Assembly: GCA_013390605.1 (NCBI GenBank)
Contig: JACAUB010000001.1
Location: 1,880,618-1,944,617, forward strand
Direction of reading: 5' to 3'
Length of the DNA: 64,000 nt
Origin: Bacteroidota bacterium
GTDB lineage: Bacteria; Bacteroidota; Bacteroidia; Bacteroidales; Cfx3-03
Shown here: in pieces, positions 8,168 through 17,251 of the stretch
How the letters are laid out: every line of letters begins with the position of its first letter
Numbering within the stretch: position 1 is the stretch's first letter
Position numbers and translations under genes: made by a program
The notes under the pieces: generated by a model
The model's database searches: none
Told to the model about the DNA's origin: nothing
Seen by the model: only the letters and a program-made list of their open reading frames with translations

Positions 8168-10504
8168 ATGTACAAAACATTTTTTTTGATTTCTATCCTT
8201 ATTGCTTCGTGTACTAAATTAGTTCTCTCACAAACAAAGTACAACCATCAAAATAATTTTGCGGACCGTTCGGTGCAACTGGCTATTAACTGGCCTACAT
8301 TTATGGCTCAACATGATTTGATCTGGGATGAACTTCCGCTACAATGGAATGAAGGGGCTTTTGTTGGAAATGGCCAGGTAGGTATGATGGTTTATGCTAC
8401 TTTAAAAGATAATCAGATTGATTTTCATATAGGACGACAAGATGTTACGGATCATCGAAAGGCTCCGAATTTAAAAACTTCGCAGGGTGTAGAAGGTGCC
8501 GGAGTAATGTTTGACTATCCACGGTTGGATATTGGTAAGTTTGCACTACGTCCTGCAGGAAAGATATTGTCGGGGACTTTTCGTCAGGATCTATGGAATG
8601 CTGAGATTAGGGCTACGATCATCACTAGTTTAGGTACCATCAGTTTTCGTGCATTGACACCCTATAATCAAATGGTGAATATTGTTGAAGTGACTTCAAC
8701 AGAAAAAAATAAAGGTATTGCTGCGCCTTATCAATGGGTGTTTAAAGCTGGAAACCCTGCTTCGCCCAGAGCAATTGCACTCCCAAATCTGAAGGAAAGT
8801 AAAGAGTACATCACCAATCCTAAGCCGGTTATTCTAAAACAAAAGGAGACGACTGTTTGTGTTCAGTCATTGCTTGCTGGTGGTGATTATGCTACGGCCT
8901 GGATAGAGAAACAAGGAAAACACAATGGTAAATCAACACTCTATATCTCAACTGCTAATGAGGTTCCGGCTTCGGGAGTGTCGGCTAAGGTGGCTCAGCA
9001 AACAATTAATGATGTCTCTAAACAACCAATGGCTTCCATCGTTCAGGCTCATCGTAATTGGTGGCAGAAATATTATCAACAGTCTTTTCTGTCGATTCCT
9101 GACGGGCGGTTAGAGTCGTTTTACTGGATTCAGCTTTACAAGTTGGCAACATGCTCGCGTGTGGATGGTCCTGCAATAGATCTGTTTGGTCCTTTCTTTA
9201 GAACCAGTCAGTGGCCCGGCCTATGGTGGAATCTGAATATAGAACTGACCTACTGGCCCATTTATGCAAGTAACCATTTGGCACTGGGCGAAAACTTAAT
9301 TTCATTGATAGATCGTCAATTTGATGCATTGCTTAAAACTTTTGAAGGACCAAAGCTTGGCGACTTTGCCTGGATTATGCATAACTATTGGCTGCAATAT
9401 CGTTATGCGGGTGATTGGAAGTCTGTACAGGAAAAATGGGCACCAAAGGCAATGAAAATTGCAGCTGCCTTTGAAAAGATGCAGGTGAAAAACGCGCAAG
9501 GAAAAATTGAATTATTACCCATGGGATCACCTGAATATAAGGGATTCGCTACGTTTCCAAATACGACCTATAATCTGGCTATTTTGCGCTGGCTTTTAAA
9601 TACGTTAATTGAAACAAATGAAAAAGCAAATGCGAATAAAGCTGAGGTTGTTAAATGGAAGCAGACACTGGCTGATTTGATTCCTTATCCGATAGATAGT
9701 AATGGATTGATGATTGCAAGTAATCAATCGGTTGATATGTCACACCGTCACTTTTCGCATCTATTGGGCTTATATCCATTGTTTCAGTTAAATCCTGATT
9801 CTCCTGAAGACAGGGCGTTGGTGGATAAATCTGTTGTGCACTGGCACCAGATAGAAGGGGGAAAGGCGTTGGCTGGTTATTCATATACCGGAGCTGCTTC
9901 TTTGTATGCGGCTTTAGGTAGAGGAAATGATGCAAATGAAATTTTACAACACTTTCTACTGGGCAATATCGGGATTAGTCAATTGTTGTCGAATACTTTT
10001 TATGTTGAGGCCGGAGGAAAGAACCCGGTAATTGAAACACCTTTGAGCGCAGCTGCTTCTACAATGGAGTTTCTGCTGCAAAGTTGGGGCGGTAAGGTGA
10101 GGGTATTTCCGGCTGTACCTGATAAATGGAGTGATGCTTCGTTTTATCAGTTAAGAGCACAAGGAGGCTTTCTGGTAAGTGCTTCGCGTAATATGGGGAA
10201 AACAGTATGGGTATCGGTGGAAAGTCTCGCTGGTGAGCCCTGTATTCTAAAAGTACCAGATTGGAATAATGCAATACAGATGAATAAAGGTGCTGAAATA
10301 AAAATCACCAATATCGGAAAAGGAGAGTTTCAACTTAATTTAAAGGCCGGACAAGTAGTAATGCTGAAGGAAACGCCAGATAACGCGAAAGTTGTTGTTC
10401 GGCCTGTAGTCCATCCAAAAGAAGAACAGAATTTATATGGTGTGAAACAAGGAAAACAATTACCTAAGGATCAAAGCTGGCCAGAACCTGAATACACTTA
10501 TTAA
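8168..10504 (+). CDS. GH95-like glycoside hydrolase, exported
   Basis: A 778-residue exported enzyme. The N-terminus is either a type I signal or a lipoprotein signal (ILIASC gives a possible lipobox Cys15). The beta-sandwich start has the family phrase WDELPLQWNEGAFVGNGQVG, comparable to the LPIGNG motif of GH95. The (alpha/alpha)6 barrel contains GPFFRTSQWPGLWWN and NIELTYWPIYASNHL, equivalent to the GIWN and NINLQMNYWP signatures, then MSHRHFSHLLGLYPL and a beta-sandwich C-terminus. GH95 members are mainly alpha-L-fucosidases or alpha-L-galactosidases; this protein departs from the classic motifs, so the substrate is uncertain. It stands alone between the kinase and a nuclease gene. TAnnTTTG elements at 8079 and 8130 are possible promoters. 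Confidence 0.72.
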   Translation: MYKTFFLISILIASCTKLVLSQTKYNHQNNFADRSVQLAINWPTFMAQHDLIWDELPLQWNEGAFVGNGQVGMMVYATLKDNQIDFHIGRQDVTDHRKAPNLKTSQGVEGAGVMFDYPRLDIGKFALRPAGKILSGTFRQDLWNAEIRATIITSLGTISFRALTPYNQMVNIVEVTSTEKNKGIAAPYQWVFKAGNPASPRAIALPNLKESKEYITNPKPVILKQKETTVCVQSLLAGGDYATAWIEKQGKHNGKSTLYISTANEVPASGVSAKVAQQTINDVSKQPMASIVQAHRNWWQKYYQQSFLSIPDGRLESFYWIQLYKLATCSRVDGPAIDLFGPFFRTSQWPGLWWNLNIELTYWPIYASNHLALGENLISLIDRQFDALLKTFEGPKLGDFAWIMHNYWLQYRYAGDWKSVQEKWAPKAMKIAAAFEKMQVKNAQGKIELLPMGSPEYKGFATFPNTTYNLAILRWLLNTLIETNEKANANKAEVVKWKQTLADLIPYPIDSNGLMIASNQSVDMSHRHFSHLLGLYPLFQLNPDSPEDRALVDKSVVHWHQIEGGKALAGYSYTGAASLYAALGRGNDANEILQHFLLGNIGISQLLSNTFYVEAGGKNPVIETPLSAAASTMEFLLQSWGGKVRVFPAVPDKWSDASFYQLRAQGGFLVSASRNMGKTVWVSVESLAGEPCILKVPDWNNAIQMNKGAEIKITNIGKGEFQLNLKAGQVVMLKETPDNAKVVVRPVVHPKEEQNLYGVKQGKQLPKDQSWPEPEYTY

Positions 10505-10582
10505 TTTTCTGTAGATCATAACTTGATTTTTAATTAGTTATGATCTATTTTTATACGTCAGATTTTTTAAATATTAAACTGT

Positions 10583-11434
10583 ATGAAAAGAAGATTGAGT
10601 ATTCTCTCTATTGTAGTAACATTTGTGTTACTTCCCTTCTGGAATAATGGATATAGCCAGACTCATTCGTCCAGGACATCATCAGGTGTCAATTTGAATA
10701 TGTGGCTGGGTAATCCTAGTAATGCTACAACCGATACGATCAATCAGGATAATTATTTGATGGTAAAACCCCAGTACACGCTTTCGTATAACAATACAAA
10801 ACATATTCCCAATTGGGTAAGCTGGCATGTGGATTCAACAGATCTGGGTGATTTTAAACGTAATGATAGATTTCAGTCGGACAACACCCTGCCTGTAAGC
10901 TGGTACCATGTTAAACCTTCTGATTATGCTGGTACCGGGTTTGATAAAGGACACCAATGTCCTTCAGCTGATCGTACTTATGATTCTGCAACCAACGAGG
11001 CTACCTTTCTGATGACAAATATGATTCCACAGGCTCCTAAAAATAATGAAATTGTGTGGAAAAACCTTGAAGATTATTGTCGTACGCTTGTACAGTCGCA
11101 TAATGAGCTTTACATAATCTGTGGTGTATCCGGACAGGGAGGTATTGGAAAAAAGGGTGCTGCATCTTCCATTAAAAAAGGAATAGTCGTTCCGGCTCAA
11201 ACATGGAAGATTATTGTTGTTGTGCCTTCGAAATTGCATGTTGTAACTGATTCTACACGTGTAATATCTGTTTTAATACCTAATACTCAGGATTGTTCAA
11301 AACAACGCTGGGATCAATATAGAGTTTCTATAGATTCTATTGAGAAAATTACAAAGTATGATTTTCTATCCAGCGTTCCGGTAGCTATTCAAAAAGTTAT
11401 TGAAGCAAGAGTAGATAATGGTCCAGTCAACTAA
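10583..11434 (+). CDS. Secreted DNA/RNA non-specific endonuclease (NUC1 family)
   Basis: A 283-residue protein with an N-terminal signal peptide (hydrophobic residues 6-20, likely cleavage after YSQ). The catalytic signature of the beta-beta-alpha metal nucleases is present as Asp121-Lys-Gly-His124 (DKGHQCPSADR, a variant of DRGH). It is followed by TNMIPQ at 145-150 and N-x3-W-x2-LE at 155-162, which hold the metal-binding Asn. Family members hydrolyse DNA and RNA using Mg2+ and, being exported, usually scavenge nucleotides or degrade extracellular DNA. It lies 78 bases after the GH95-like gene and ends before a bidirectional hairpin terminator. Confidence 0.88.
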   Translation: MKRRLSILSIVVTFVLLPFWNNGYSQTHSSRTSSGVNLNMWLGNPSNATTDTINQDNYLMVKPQYTLSYNNTKHIPNWVSWHVDSTDLGDFKRNDRFQSDNTLPVSWYHVKPSDYAGTGFDKGHQCPSADRTYDSATNEATFLMTNMIPQAPKNNEIVWKNLEDYCRTLVQSHNELYIICGVSGQGGIGKKGAASSIKKGIVVPAQTWKIIVVVPSKLHVVTDSTRVISVLIPNTQDCSKQRWDQYRVSIDSIEKITKYDFLSSVPVAIQKVIEARVDNGPVN

Positions 11435-11577
11435 TAGTTGATGAAACGTGCATGTTTTACAGCCGCTGTAGTAAATTTATTATGCAAGCTCCATCCGACC
11501 TATAAAAACAAATTATTTGCAGATGAAATCATTTCATAAATCATAAAATTAAGGGTAAGCCGCATATTGCGTTCCAT

Positions 11578-11621
11578 GATCGATGATGAAATTGAAACAT
11601 GCATTAATTTCATCATCGATC
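11578..11621. terminator. Bidirectional hairpin between convergent genes
   Basis: Perfect 16-bp arms (GATCGATGATGAAATT and its complement) flank a 12-base loop in the gap between the nuclease gene and the convergent CBM48-repeat gene. The T-runs after it are weak, so it may depend on other factors to terminate. Confidence 0.6.
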
Positions 11622-11660
11622 TGATTTATTGAGGTATTATATAAATTATATATTTAAATA

Positions 11661-13112
11661 TCAAGGCTCAATCCAGAGTATTGAATTGAAACTGCCTACA
11701 TCATTAGCTTCGAAGAGCTTATTATTTGGATCGATGATCCATTTTTTGTCTACAATGAATTTATAGGTGTTTTTTCCAGCCGGTAGGTGAATAGGGAAAA
11801 CCCATTTGCCATCTTTTCGGTCCATCCAATATTCATCAGGATTCCAGTTGTTAAAGCTCCCCGTTACAATGACGATACCGGCGTTCTGGTATTGCTTCAA
11901 TACGAAGGTGTGGTTTGGTTTGATAGCAACCACCGAGTTTATGAAATCGCCTGATCCTTTACTATATGGGTTGTCAGGATCTACAATCCAATGTCCGTCT
12001 TTTACAATAAATTTGTATTCGTACATACCGGGTGCCAGAATATAGGGAAGTTTCCATCCTGTGGACGTTTTCTCCATTTCGAGTTCTTTGGGATTCCAAC
12101 CATTAAAATTACCCGCCAGATATACATGTTTTGAATCGTGGTACCCTTTAAGCTCAAATATATAGGGATCACCTATTCCGAGTACTGAATTTAAATGTCC
12201 GTTGCCATCATTTCGGGTTGTTTTATTGGATGGGTCGGTTATCCACTCTCCATCTACAACATATTTGTAGGTGTAGGTCCCCTCTTTCAGATAGAGGGGC
12301 AAAGCCCAGCCACGAGTTGTCCGGTACATTTTTAACTCCCTTCCATTAAATCCATTAAAGCTCCCTGCAAGTATAACTTTGTTGGCATGCCGATATTCTG
12401 GAAGTTGGAATATATGATTGATACAATAGACTACAGAGTTTTGCCCTCCGCGACCATCACTTTCATGTAGATTATTATTGGAGTCTTGGGTCCACCGACC
12501 ATCAATAATGTATTTGTACTGATACTTTCCGGGAGGCAGTTTGACATTGGCAACCCAACCCGAATCATTTTTCTGCATGGGTAATTGCATTGTTGTCCAA
12601 TTATTAAATGACCCAGAGAGGTAGATATGCCTGGCTTGTTTTTGCCCGGGGATGAAGAAACGGGCTATATGGTTTCTATATTGAAAGAGTGATATGTCCT
12701 TAAAGCTATTAACACCATAGATGGTATTCTCTTTTAGCGTTGTATTATAGCTATTGTTAAGAAAGTCGTCCATGATGAAAATGTCATTGGCGGTGACATG
12801 CGAAACGGGTGCACTATTAATGACTTTTGATAATTCGAAGGTGTATTGGTCAATCTTTTTTACACTCCATTTTTCGTTTCGCAGGGTGAATTCGTTGTTT
12901 CCCTGATAGGCTTTAGCCAGCAAGGTGCTGTCTAAATCGAATAGCTTTCCAATCTCTTTTTTTTGCTTCAGATTCCAACGCTTGTCGAGTTTGAAGATGA
13001 TATTGCCATTGTCAAGGCGACAAACTTTCTTGGGATCATACTGTTGTGCTGCTCCATAATAGGGGAGAAGGAGGCAAAAAAGAATGAAAATATAGCTGAT
13101 TAGTTTTTTCAT
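11661..13112 (-). CDS. Secreted protein with four tandem CBM48/AMPK-beta-like domains
   Basis: A 483-residue exported protein. A signal peptide covers residues 1-22 (cut near GAAQQ). About 125 residues of unrecognised sequence follow, then four repeats of about 82 residues at roughly 152-230, 235-313, 319-396 and 402-481. Each repeat has the pattern of isoamylase-N/CBM48/AMPK-beta glycogen-binding domains: V-x-L-A-G-x-FN-x-W, a GW in the middle, then GxYxYKFIVDGxWxxDPxN and a final NSV. In related proteins these Ig-like modules bind alpha-glucan. No catalytic domain is attached. The start codon overlaps the stop of the upstream aspartic-protease gene by four bases, so the two proteins are made together. 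Possibilities are a surface glucan-binding protein, a scaffold, or a substrate of the protease; the sequence does not decide. Carbohydrate-contacting Trp residues vary between the repeats. Confidence 0.8.
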   Translation of the reverse strand: MKKLISYIFILFCLLLPYYGAAQQYDPKKVCRLDNGNIIFKLDKRWNLKQKKEIGKLFDLDSTLLAKAYQGNNEFTLRNEKWSVKKIDQYTFELSKVINSAPVSHVTANDIFIMDDFLNNSYNTTLKENTIYGVNSFKDISLFQYRNHIARFFIPGQKQARHIYLSGSFNNWTTMQLPMQKNDSGWVANVKLPPGKYQYKYIIDGRWTQDSNNNLHESDGRGGQNSVVYCINHIFQLPEYRHANKVILAGSFNGFNGRELKMYRTTRGWALPLYLKEGTYTYKYVVDGEWITDPSNKTTRNDGNGHLNSVLGIGDPYIFELKGYHDSKHVYLAGNFNGWNPKELEMEKTSTGWKLPYILAPGMYEYKFIVKDGHWIVDPDNPYSKGSGDFINSVVAIKPNHTFVLKQYQNAGIVIVTGSFNNWNPDEYWMDRKDGKWVFPIHLPAGKNTYKFIVDKKWIIDPNNKLFEANDVGSFNSILWIEP

Positions 13113-14161
13113 ATTTTTACCGATTTAGCAAAACAGATACTTAATTGTTTCTTTCCTAAATTTATGCAGATAATACCTTTGTTTAAGAAGTTGTAACCTA
13201 ATACGCCATCTATTTTTACACCATAGGCATCACTTAATGCATCGAGATTGGTGATAATAGTCTCCATTTCTGTGAATGATTGATTTCCCAAAATGAAGTT
13301 GCTCATGTTTCCATAAAGTACCTCACTGTTCTTTGATCCGGAGCCTTGTAGTGCAGAACGACGTGTAATATTGATAGTATTTAATACCTGGTTAGAAGAG
13401 TTACTACTAATAACATTTGTTTCTGAACCTGTATCAAGACAAAAGTTGAGTTTTTTTCCTCCAATGCTGGCCTTTAAGAAAAGAATATTATTTGCTGTCT
13501 CAATGGGTTGCATAAGGTCGGCATGGAATTTAAAATCACTCATATTTACTCTATTCCCTTTTTTATCAATCTTGAAAAGTTTAAGCTGATTATGGTTTAC
13601 ATCGATCAATATTTCAAATCCTTTAATCATACTAAAACCAAGGAGCCCCAGAATTTTTACACCGCGTTTGTTTTCAATATGCCCCAGATCGGTTAAGTCT
13701 GCTCTTACATTTTTATATTTCAATTCGGATATATTCACTTTATCAATTGTGGTATTACTGACGCTGCTTATTGCACCATTAATTCCGTTTGAATTGTGAT
13801 CATCGATTACCAGATGATTTCTGAAATATGTTTTGTTTAGCACCAATCCCATTGCTCCTGTATCAAAAATAAGGTTTCCAATTTGATCATCGATCTGGGC
13901 TTCAATGAGAAATAACCGGCCTACTCTTCGCAATGGAATTGTTATAGAATCGGAGCCGAGTACTGGTTCGTAGTAGTTATTAGTTAACCTCCGTATAATG
14001 AGAATATTTTCTTTATTTGGCTTGTTGTTTATTGCAGTAGTCTGATAGGGTGCAACAACAAATAAAATAATGAAAATAAAGCAAACTAAAGTTACGGAAT
14101 GTAACAGTGTCTTGTTTGCTGTCATTAAGGAGATTGAAAGTTTCATTGGAGAAAATTTCAT
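13109..14161 (-). CDS. Retropepsin-like aspartic protease, two-lobed, exported
   Basis: A 350-residue protein with a single hydrophobic segment at about 19-39 (signal peptide or N-terminal anchor) and two copies of the aspartic-protease half-site: Asp100-Thr-Gly in FDTGAMGLVL and Asp243-Thr-Gly-Ser in LDTGSETNV. Each is followed by the second family motif: LGLLGFSMIKGFEILID and GVLGYNFLNKG. It is therefore a single-chain bilobed enzyme that could form a complete active site without dimerising. Such proteins occur in Bacteroidota but have few known substrates. It is upstream of and four bases overlapped with the four-CBM48 protein, the strongest hint to its partner. In the first half-site Ala replaces the usual Ser/Thr after DTG, which is tolerated in retroviral-type enzymes. 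Confidence 0.85.
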   Translation of the reverse strand: MKFSPMKLSISLMTANKTLLHSVTLVCFIFIILFVVAPYQTTAINNKPNKENILIIRRLTNNYYEPVLGSDSITIPLRRVGRLFLIEAQIDDQIGNLIFDTGAMGLVLNKTYFRNHLVIDDHNSNGINGAISSVSNTTIDKVNISELKYKNVRADLTDLGHIENKRGVKILGLLGFSMIKGFEILIDVNHNQLKLFKIDKKGNRVNMSDFKFHADLMQPIETANNILFLKASIGGKKLNFCLDTGSETNVISSNSSNQVLNTINITRRSALQGSGSKNSEVLYGNMSNFILGNQSFTEMETIITNLDALSDAYGVKIDGVLGYNFLNKGIICINLGKKQLSICFAKSVKI

Positions 14162-14427
14162 TCTTCAAAATTTTTATAAAAATACACTTTGTCGGATTAT
14201 GAAAAAAGGAAGAATTGTGGTTTTACATAATTATTCTACTTTTTTAATGTTTCTGTATTTTTATGAGGTAGCAACCGATTGTTTTATTAATTTTGAAGCA
14301 TAACTACTCTCTTTATTTTTCAACAATAAGTCAGTACCGCTGAACGGAGCATGTTATAAATGCAAATTTATTGATGTGAACTTAACATGCGAGTTCAATC
14401 AGACCTTAATTTAAAAAATATTTACTG

Positions 14428-15483
14428 ATGAATCGTACAATTAAAACAGGAATTGCTTCTTTTGGTATGTCGGGTAAGGTTTTTCATGCTCCATTATTGT
14501 TCAACCATAAAGGATTTGAATTAAAAACCATTGTTGAGCGTTCTAAAAATGAGGCGTCTGCATTGTATCCTACTGTTTCTGTGATACGTGATGTTGATGC
14601 ATTGCTTGCCGATGATGAAATTGAGCTGGTAATTATAAATACACCTGATAGTTCGCATTACGAGCTTGCTTTGAAAGCAATCCATGCCGGGAAGAATGTT
14701 ATTGTTGAGAAGCCATTTACGCAAACGTTGGAACAGGCAAACGAATTAATTGAGGCAGCTAAGCAAAAAAATGTGATGCTAAGTGTGTTTCAAAACAGAA
14801 GATGGGATGCCGACTTTTTAACTATACAAAAAGTAATAAAGAGTAATCTGGTAGGACGATTAGTTGAGTTTGAATCGCATTTTGATCGATTCCGTAACTT
14901 TATTCAACCCAATACATGGAAAGAAAAAGCAGAAGCAGGAACGGGTACACTCTATAATCTGGGTTCGCACCTTATCGATCAGGCTGTGGTACTTTTTGGA
15001 ATGCCGGATGCCGTAAATGCTGAAATCAGAGTGCTTCGCCCGGGTGGAGAGGTTGATGATTGTTTCGATATCAGGTTAAGCTATAATTTTATTAAAGTTA
15101 CGTTGAAAGCCAGTTATCTGGTTCGTGAAGCCGGTCCCAAATATCAACTGCATGGTATTAATGGATCGTTTTTGAAGTGGGGATTAGACCCTCAGGAGGA
15201 TGCGTTAAAGGCTGGCGGCATTCCCGGCTCGACTGGATGGGGAAGTGAGCCTGAGGCTGCCTGGGGCGTTTTAAATAGTGATTTGGATGGAATACATGTG
15301 AAGGGAAAGGTTGAAACAATACCTGGTAATTATTTGGCTTTTTATGATAATATTTATGATCATTTAGTTGATGGTAAGCCTCTTGCTGTTAAGGCAGAGC
15401 AAGCAGCTGATACGATTAAAATTATACGTGCAGTCTATATGAGTAATGAATTAAATAAAACGATTCGATTAGCAGAAATGTAA
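14428..15483 (+). CDS. Gfo/Idh/MocA-family NAD(P)-dependent oxidoreductase
   Basis: A 351-residue cytosolic enzyme. The Rossmann fold begins at residue 8 with a glycine-rich ASFGMSGKVFHAP loop. The family signature NTPDSSHYELALKAI and the conserved catalytic-lysine motif EKPF (about residues 92-95) follow, then the C-terminal alpha/beta substrate domain with GTGTLYNLGSHLIDQA. Members oxidise or reduce sugars, inositols or their derivatives; the substrate is not readable here. The dozen residues around the loop resemble the YdgJ/scyllo-inositol-dehydrogenase-like branch. It is a single gene, followed by two strong terminators, and points towards uxaA. Confidence 0.88.
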   Translation: MNRTIKTGIASFGMSGKVFHAPLLFNHKGFELKTIVERSKNEASALYPTVSVIRDVDALLADDEIELVIINTPDSSHYELALKAIHAGKNVIVEKPFTQTLEQANELIEAAKQKNVMLSVFQNRRWDADFLTIQKVIKSNLVGRLVEFESHFDRFRNFIQPNTWKEKAEAGTGTLYNLGSHLIDQAVVLFGMPDAVNAEIRVLRPGGEVDDCFDIRLSYNFIKVTLKASYLVREAGPKYQLHGINGSFLKWGLDPQEDALKAGGIPGSTGWGSEPEAAWGVLNSDLDGIHVKGKVETIPGNYLAFYDNIYDHLVDGKPLAVKAEQAADTIKIIRAVYMSNELNKTIRLAEM

Positions 15484-15520
15484 TCTGATGCTAGTACAAT
15501 TGTATTAATATTTTATTGTA

Positions 15521-15542
15521 GAGACGCACAAAAGTGCGTCTC
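15521..15542 (+). terminator. Intrinsic terminator of the Gfo/Idh gene
   Basis: Perfect 9-bp stem (GAGACGCAC), AAAA loop, then TTTTATTTTT. It lies 38 bases after the stop codon. Confidence 0.9.
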
Positions 15543-15557
15543 TTTTATTTTTAGTAA

Positions 15558-15581
15558 AGAGGCATACTATTGTATGCCTCT
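15558..15581. terminator. Second tandem intrinsic terminator
   Basis: Perfect 10-bp stem (AGAGGCATAC), four-base loop, then a T-run. It sits just after the first terminator and may act for both strands of this convergent gap. Confidence 0.8.
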
Positions 15582-15647
15582 TTTTCAATATTTTAGATGA
15601 TTATTTAGTCTTACAAAGCCTTAATACATTTGTATATTGAAAAGAAG

Positions 15648-15722
15648 AATCGTCATTTCGACTGTAATGAGATATCTCTGTTATTTTATAGGAGATTTCT
15701 CACTTTGTACGAAATGACGATT
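15648..15722. repeat. 75-base imperfect palindrome (REP/MITE-like)
   Basis: Outer arms of 13 bp (AATCGTCATTTCG and its complement) are perfect. Inner AGATATCTC and GAGATTTCTC segments pair partly. The outer CGTCATTTCGA half resembles a dispersed extragenic palindrome I recall from other Bacteroidota genomes; a genome-wide count would settle it. It lies between the terminators and the 3' end of uxaA. Confidence 0.6.
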
Positions 15723-15755
15723 TGTTATCCTCTTTTATTTTGCAAAAGGAATGAG

Positions 15756-17246
15756 TTAAAGCGTAACACCACTTTTGAAAATAGCTATTTCGCGGAATCC
15801 ACTCTTCTCGTGATTGATCTTTTCACCATTTGCAGTTTGTATGATCTTGGTGATGAGTAGATCTAGTACCTCTGGAAATGTTTTTTCTTCAACTAATGTG
15901 CCTGCATTGAAATCGATCCAATGTGGTTTGTTTTCAGCCAGAGGTGTGTTGGTTGATATTTTTAAGGTTGGTACAAAACTACCAAAGGGAGTTCCTCTAC
16001 CTGTCGTAAACAGTATCAGGTGACATCCTGCAGCGCCCATTGCTGTGGCGGATACTAAATCATTGCCAGGCCCACTTAATAGATTTAATCCTTTCTGCGT
16101 GATGCGTTCTCCATATTTCAACACATCAATTACGGTAGCCTGTCCACCTTTTTGAATACATCCTAATGATTTTTCTTCGAGAGTGGTGATGCCACCAGCT
16201 TTATTACCGGGAGATGGATTTTCATAGATCGGTTGATTTAGGGCAATAAAATAATCCTTAAAATCATTGATTAAATGAACAGTCTTGTCAAATACTGATT
16301 GATCTATACATCTTTTCATCAATATAGTCTCAGCACCAAACATCTCAGGAACTTCGGTTAAAATAGTAGTCCCTCCTTGACTTATCAGAAAATCACTAAA
16401 GAATCCAACCAATGGATTGGCTGTAATACCGGATAATCCATCTGATCCACCACACTTAAGTCCGACTTTTAATTCTGAGATAGAGACCGGTGTTCGAATG
16501 TCATTTTTAGTATCAGCATAGATCTGTTTTAATAAATCTGCACCTTCTTCTACCTCGTCTTTTACGGATTGTGTGGATAGAAATTTAATTCGATCAGGAT
16601 TGAAGTCGCCCAATGCAATTTTAAGATCTTCAATCTTATTGTTTTCGCATCCAAGTCCTAAAACAAGTACACCTGCAGCATTGGGATGAAGAATAATATC
16701 ACCGAGGATGTTTTTTGTGTTTTCGTGGTCATCACCTAACTGTGAACAGCCATAATTATGCTTGAAGACTTCAAATGTATCAATGTTTTCAACTGTATTT
16801 TCAGAAAGAAATTTCTTCAGGATCGCATCGGCTGTGCCGTTTACGCACCCCACCGTTGGTACAATCCACATCTCGTTTCGAATACCTACCGTCCCATTTT
16901 TTCTGCGATAACCATTAAAGGTTAGTTGCGCATTTTCTTTTTCGATATTGACGGTTTGTGGCTGATAGGTATATTCGAGTACTTCTGATAGGTTTGTCCT
17001 CAGGTTTTGAGAATGGACATGTTCTCCTGCTTTTATAGCAGTAGTGGCATGTCCAATTGGATAACCGTATTTGATCACATTTTCACCTTCAGCAATAGAC
17101 TGAATCGCAATTTTGTGTCCCCTCTCGACAGATTGGAGTAATGTTACCTGCTGGTCATTAAACTGAAGTTGTTCTCCCTGATTGATGTTTTCGAGGGCAA
17201 CAATAACATTGTCTAGCGGATGTATCTTGATCTGTTTTACTGACAT
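15756..17246 (-). CDS. uxaA: Altronate dehydratase (altronate hydrolase)
   Basis: A 496-residue full-length UxaA. The N-terminal SAF domain (about 1-95) is followed by the D-galactarate/altronate dehydratase domain with GYRRKNGTVGIRNEMWIVPTVGCVNGTA, HNYGCSQLGDDHENTKNIL, GLGCENN, LKCGGSDGLSGITANP and STAGxxx-like FTTGRGTPFGSFVPTLKISTN. The conserved Cys/His residues in these motifs bind the catalytic metal. It dehydrates D-altronate to 2-keto-3-deoxy-D-gluconate, the third step of galacturonate catabolism. It lies five bases downstream of uxaB on the same strand, so the two form an operon. No KDG kinase or aldolase follows within the window. Confidence 0.93.
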   Translation of the reverse strand: MSVKQIKIHPLDNVIVALENINQGEQLQFNDQQVTLLQSVERGHKIAIQSIAEGENVIKYGYPIGHATTAIKAGEHVHSQNLRTNLSEVLEYTYQPQTVNIEKENAQLTFNGYRRKNGTVGIRNEMWIVPTVGCVNGTADAILKKFLSENTVENIDTFEVFKHNYGCSQLGDDHENTKNILGDIILHPNAAGVLVLGLGCENNKIEDLKIALGDFNPDRIKFLSTQSVKDEVEEGADLLKQIYADTKNDIRTPVSISELKVGLKCGGSDGLSGITANPLVGFFSDFLISQGGTTILTEVPEMFGAETILMKRCIDQSVFDKTVHLINDFKDYFIALNQPIYENPSPGNKAGGITTLEEKSLGCIQKGGQATVIDVLKYGERITQKGLNLLSGPGNDLVSATAMGAAGCHLILFTTGRGTPFGSFVPTLKISTNTPLAENKPHWIDFNAGTLVEEKTFPEVLDLLITKIIQTANGEKINHEKSGFREIAIFKSGVTL

Positions 17247-17251
17247 AAAGA

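Noticed and set aside
14070..14303. 77-codon plus-strand frame over the start of the retropepsin-like gene
   Set aside because: Mostly antisense to a well-supported gene; the remainder is AT-rich intergenic sequence without a ribosome binding site or family features.
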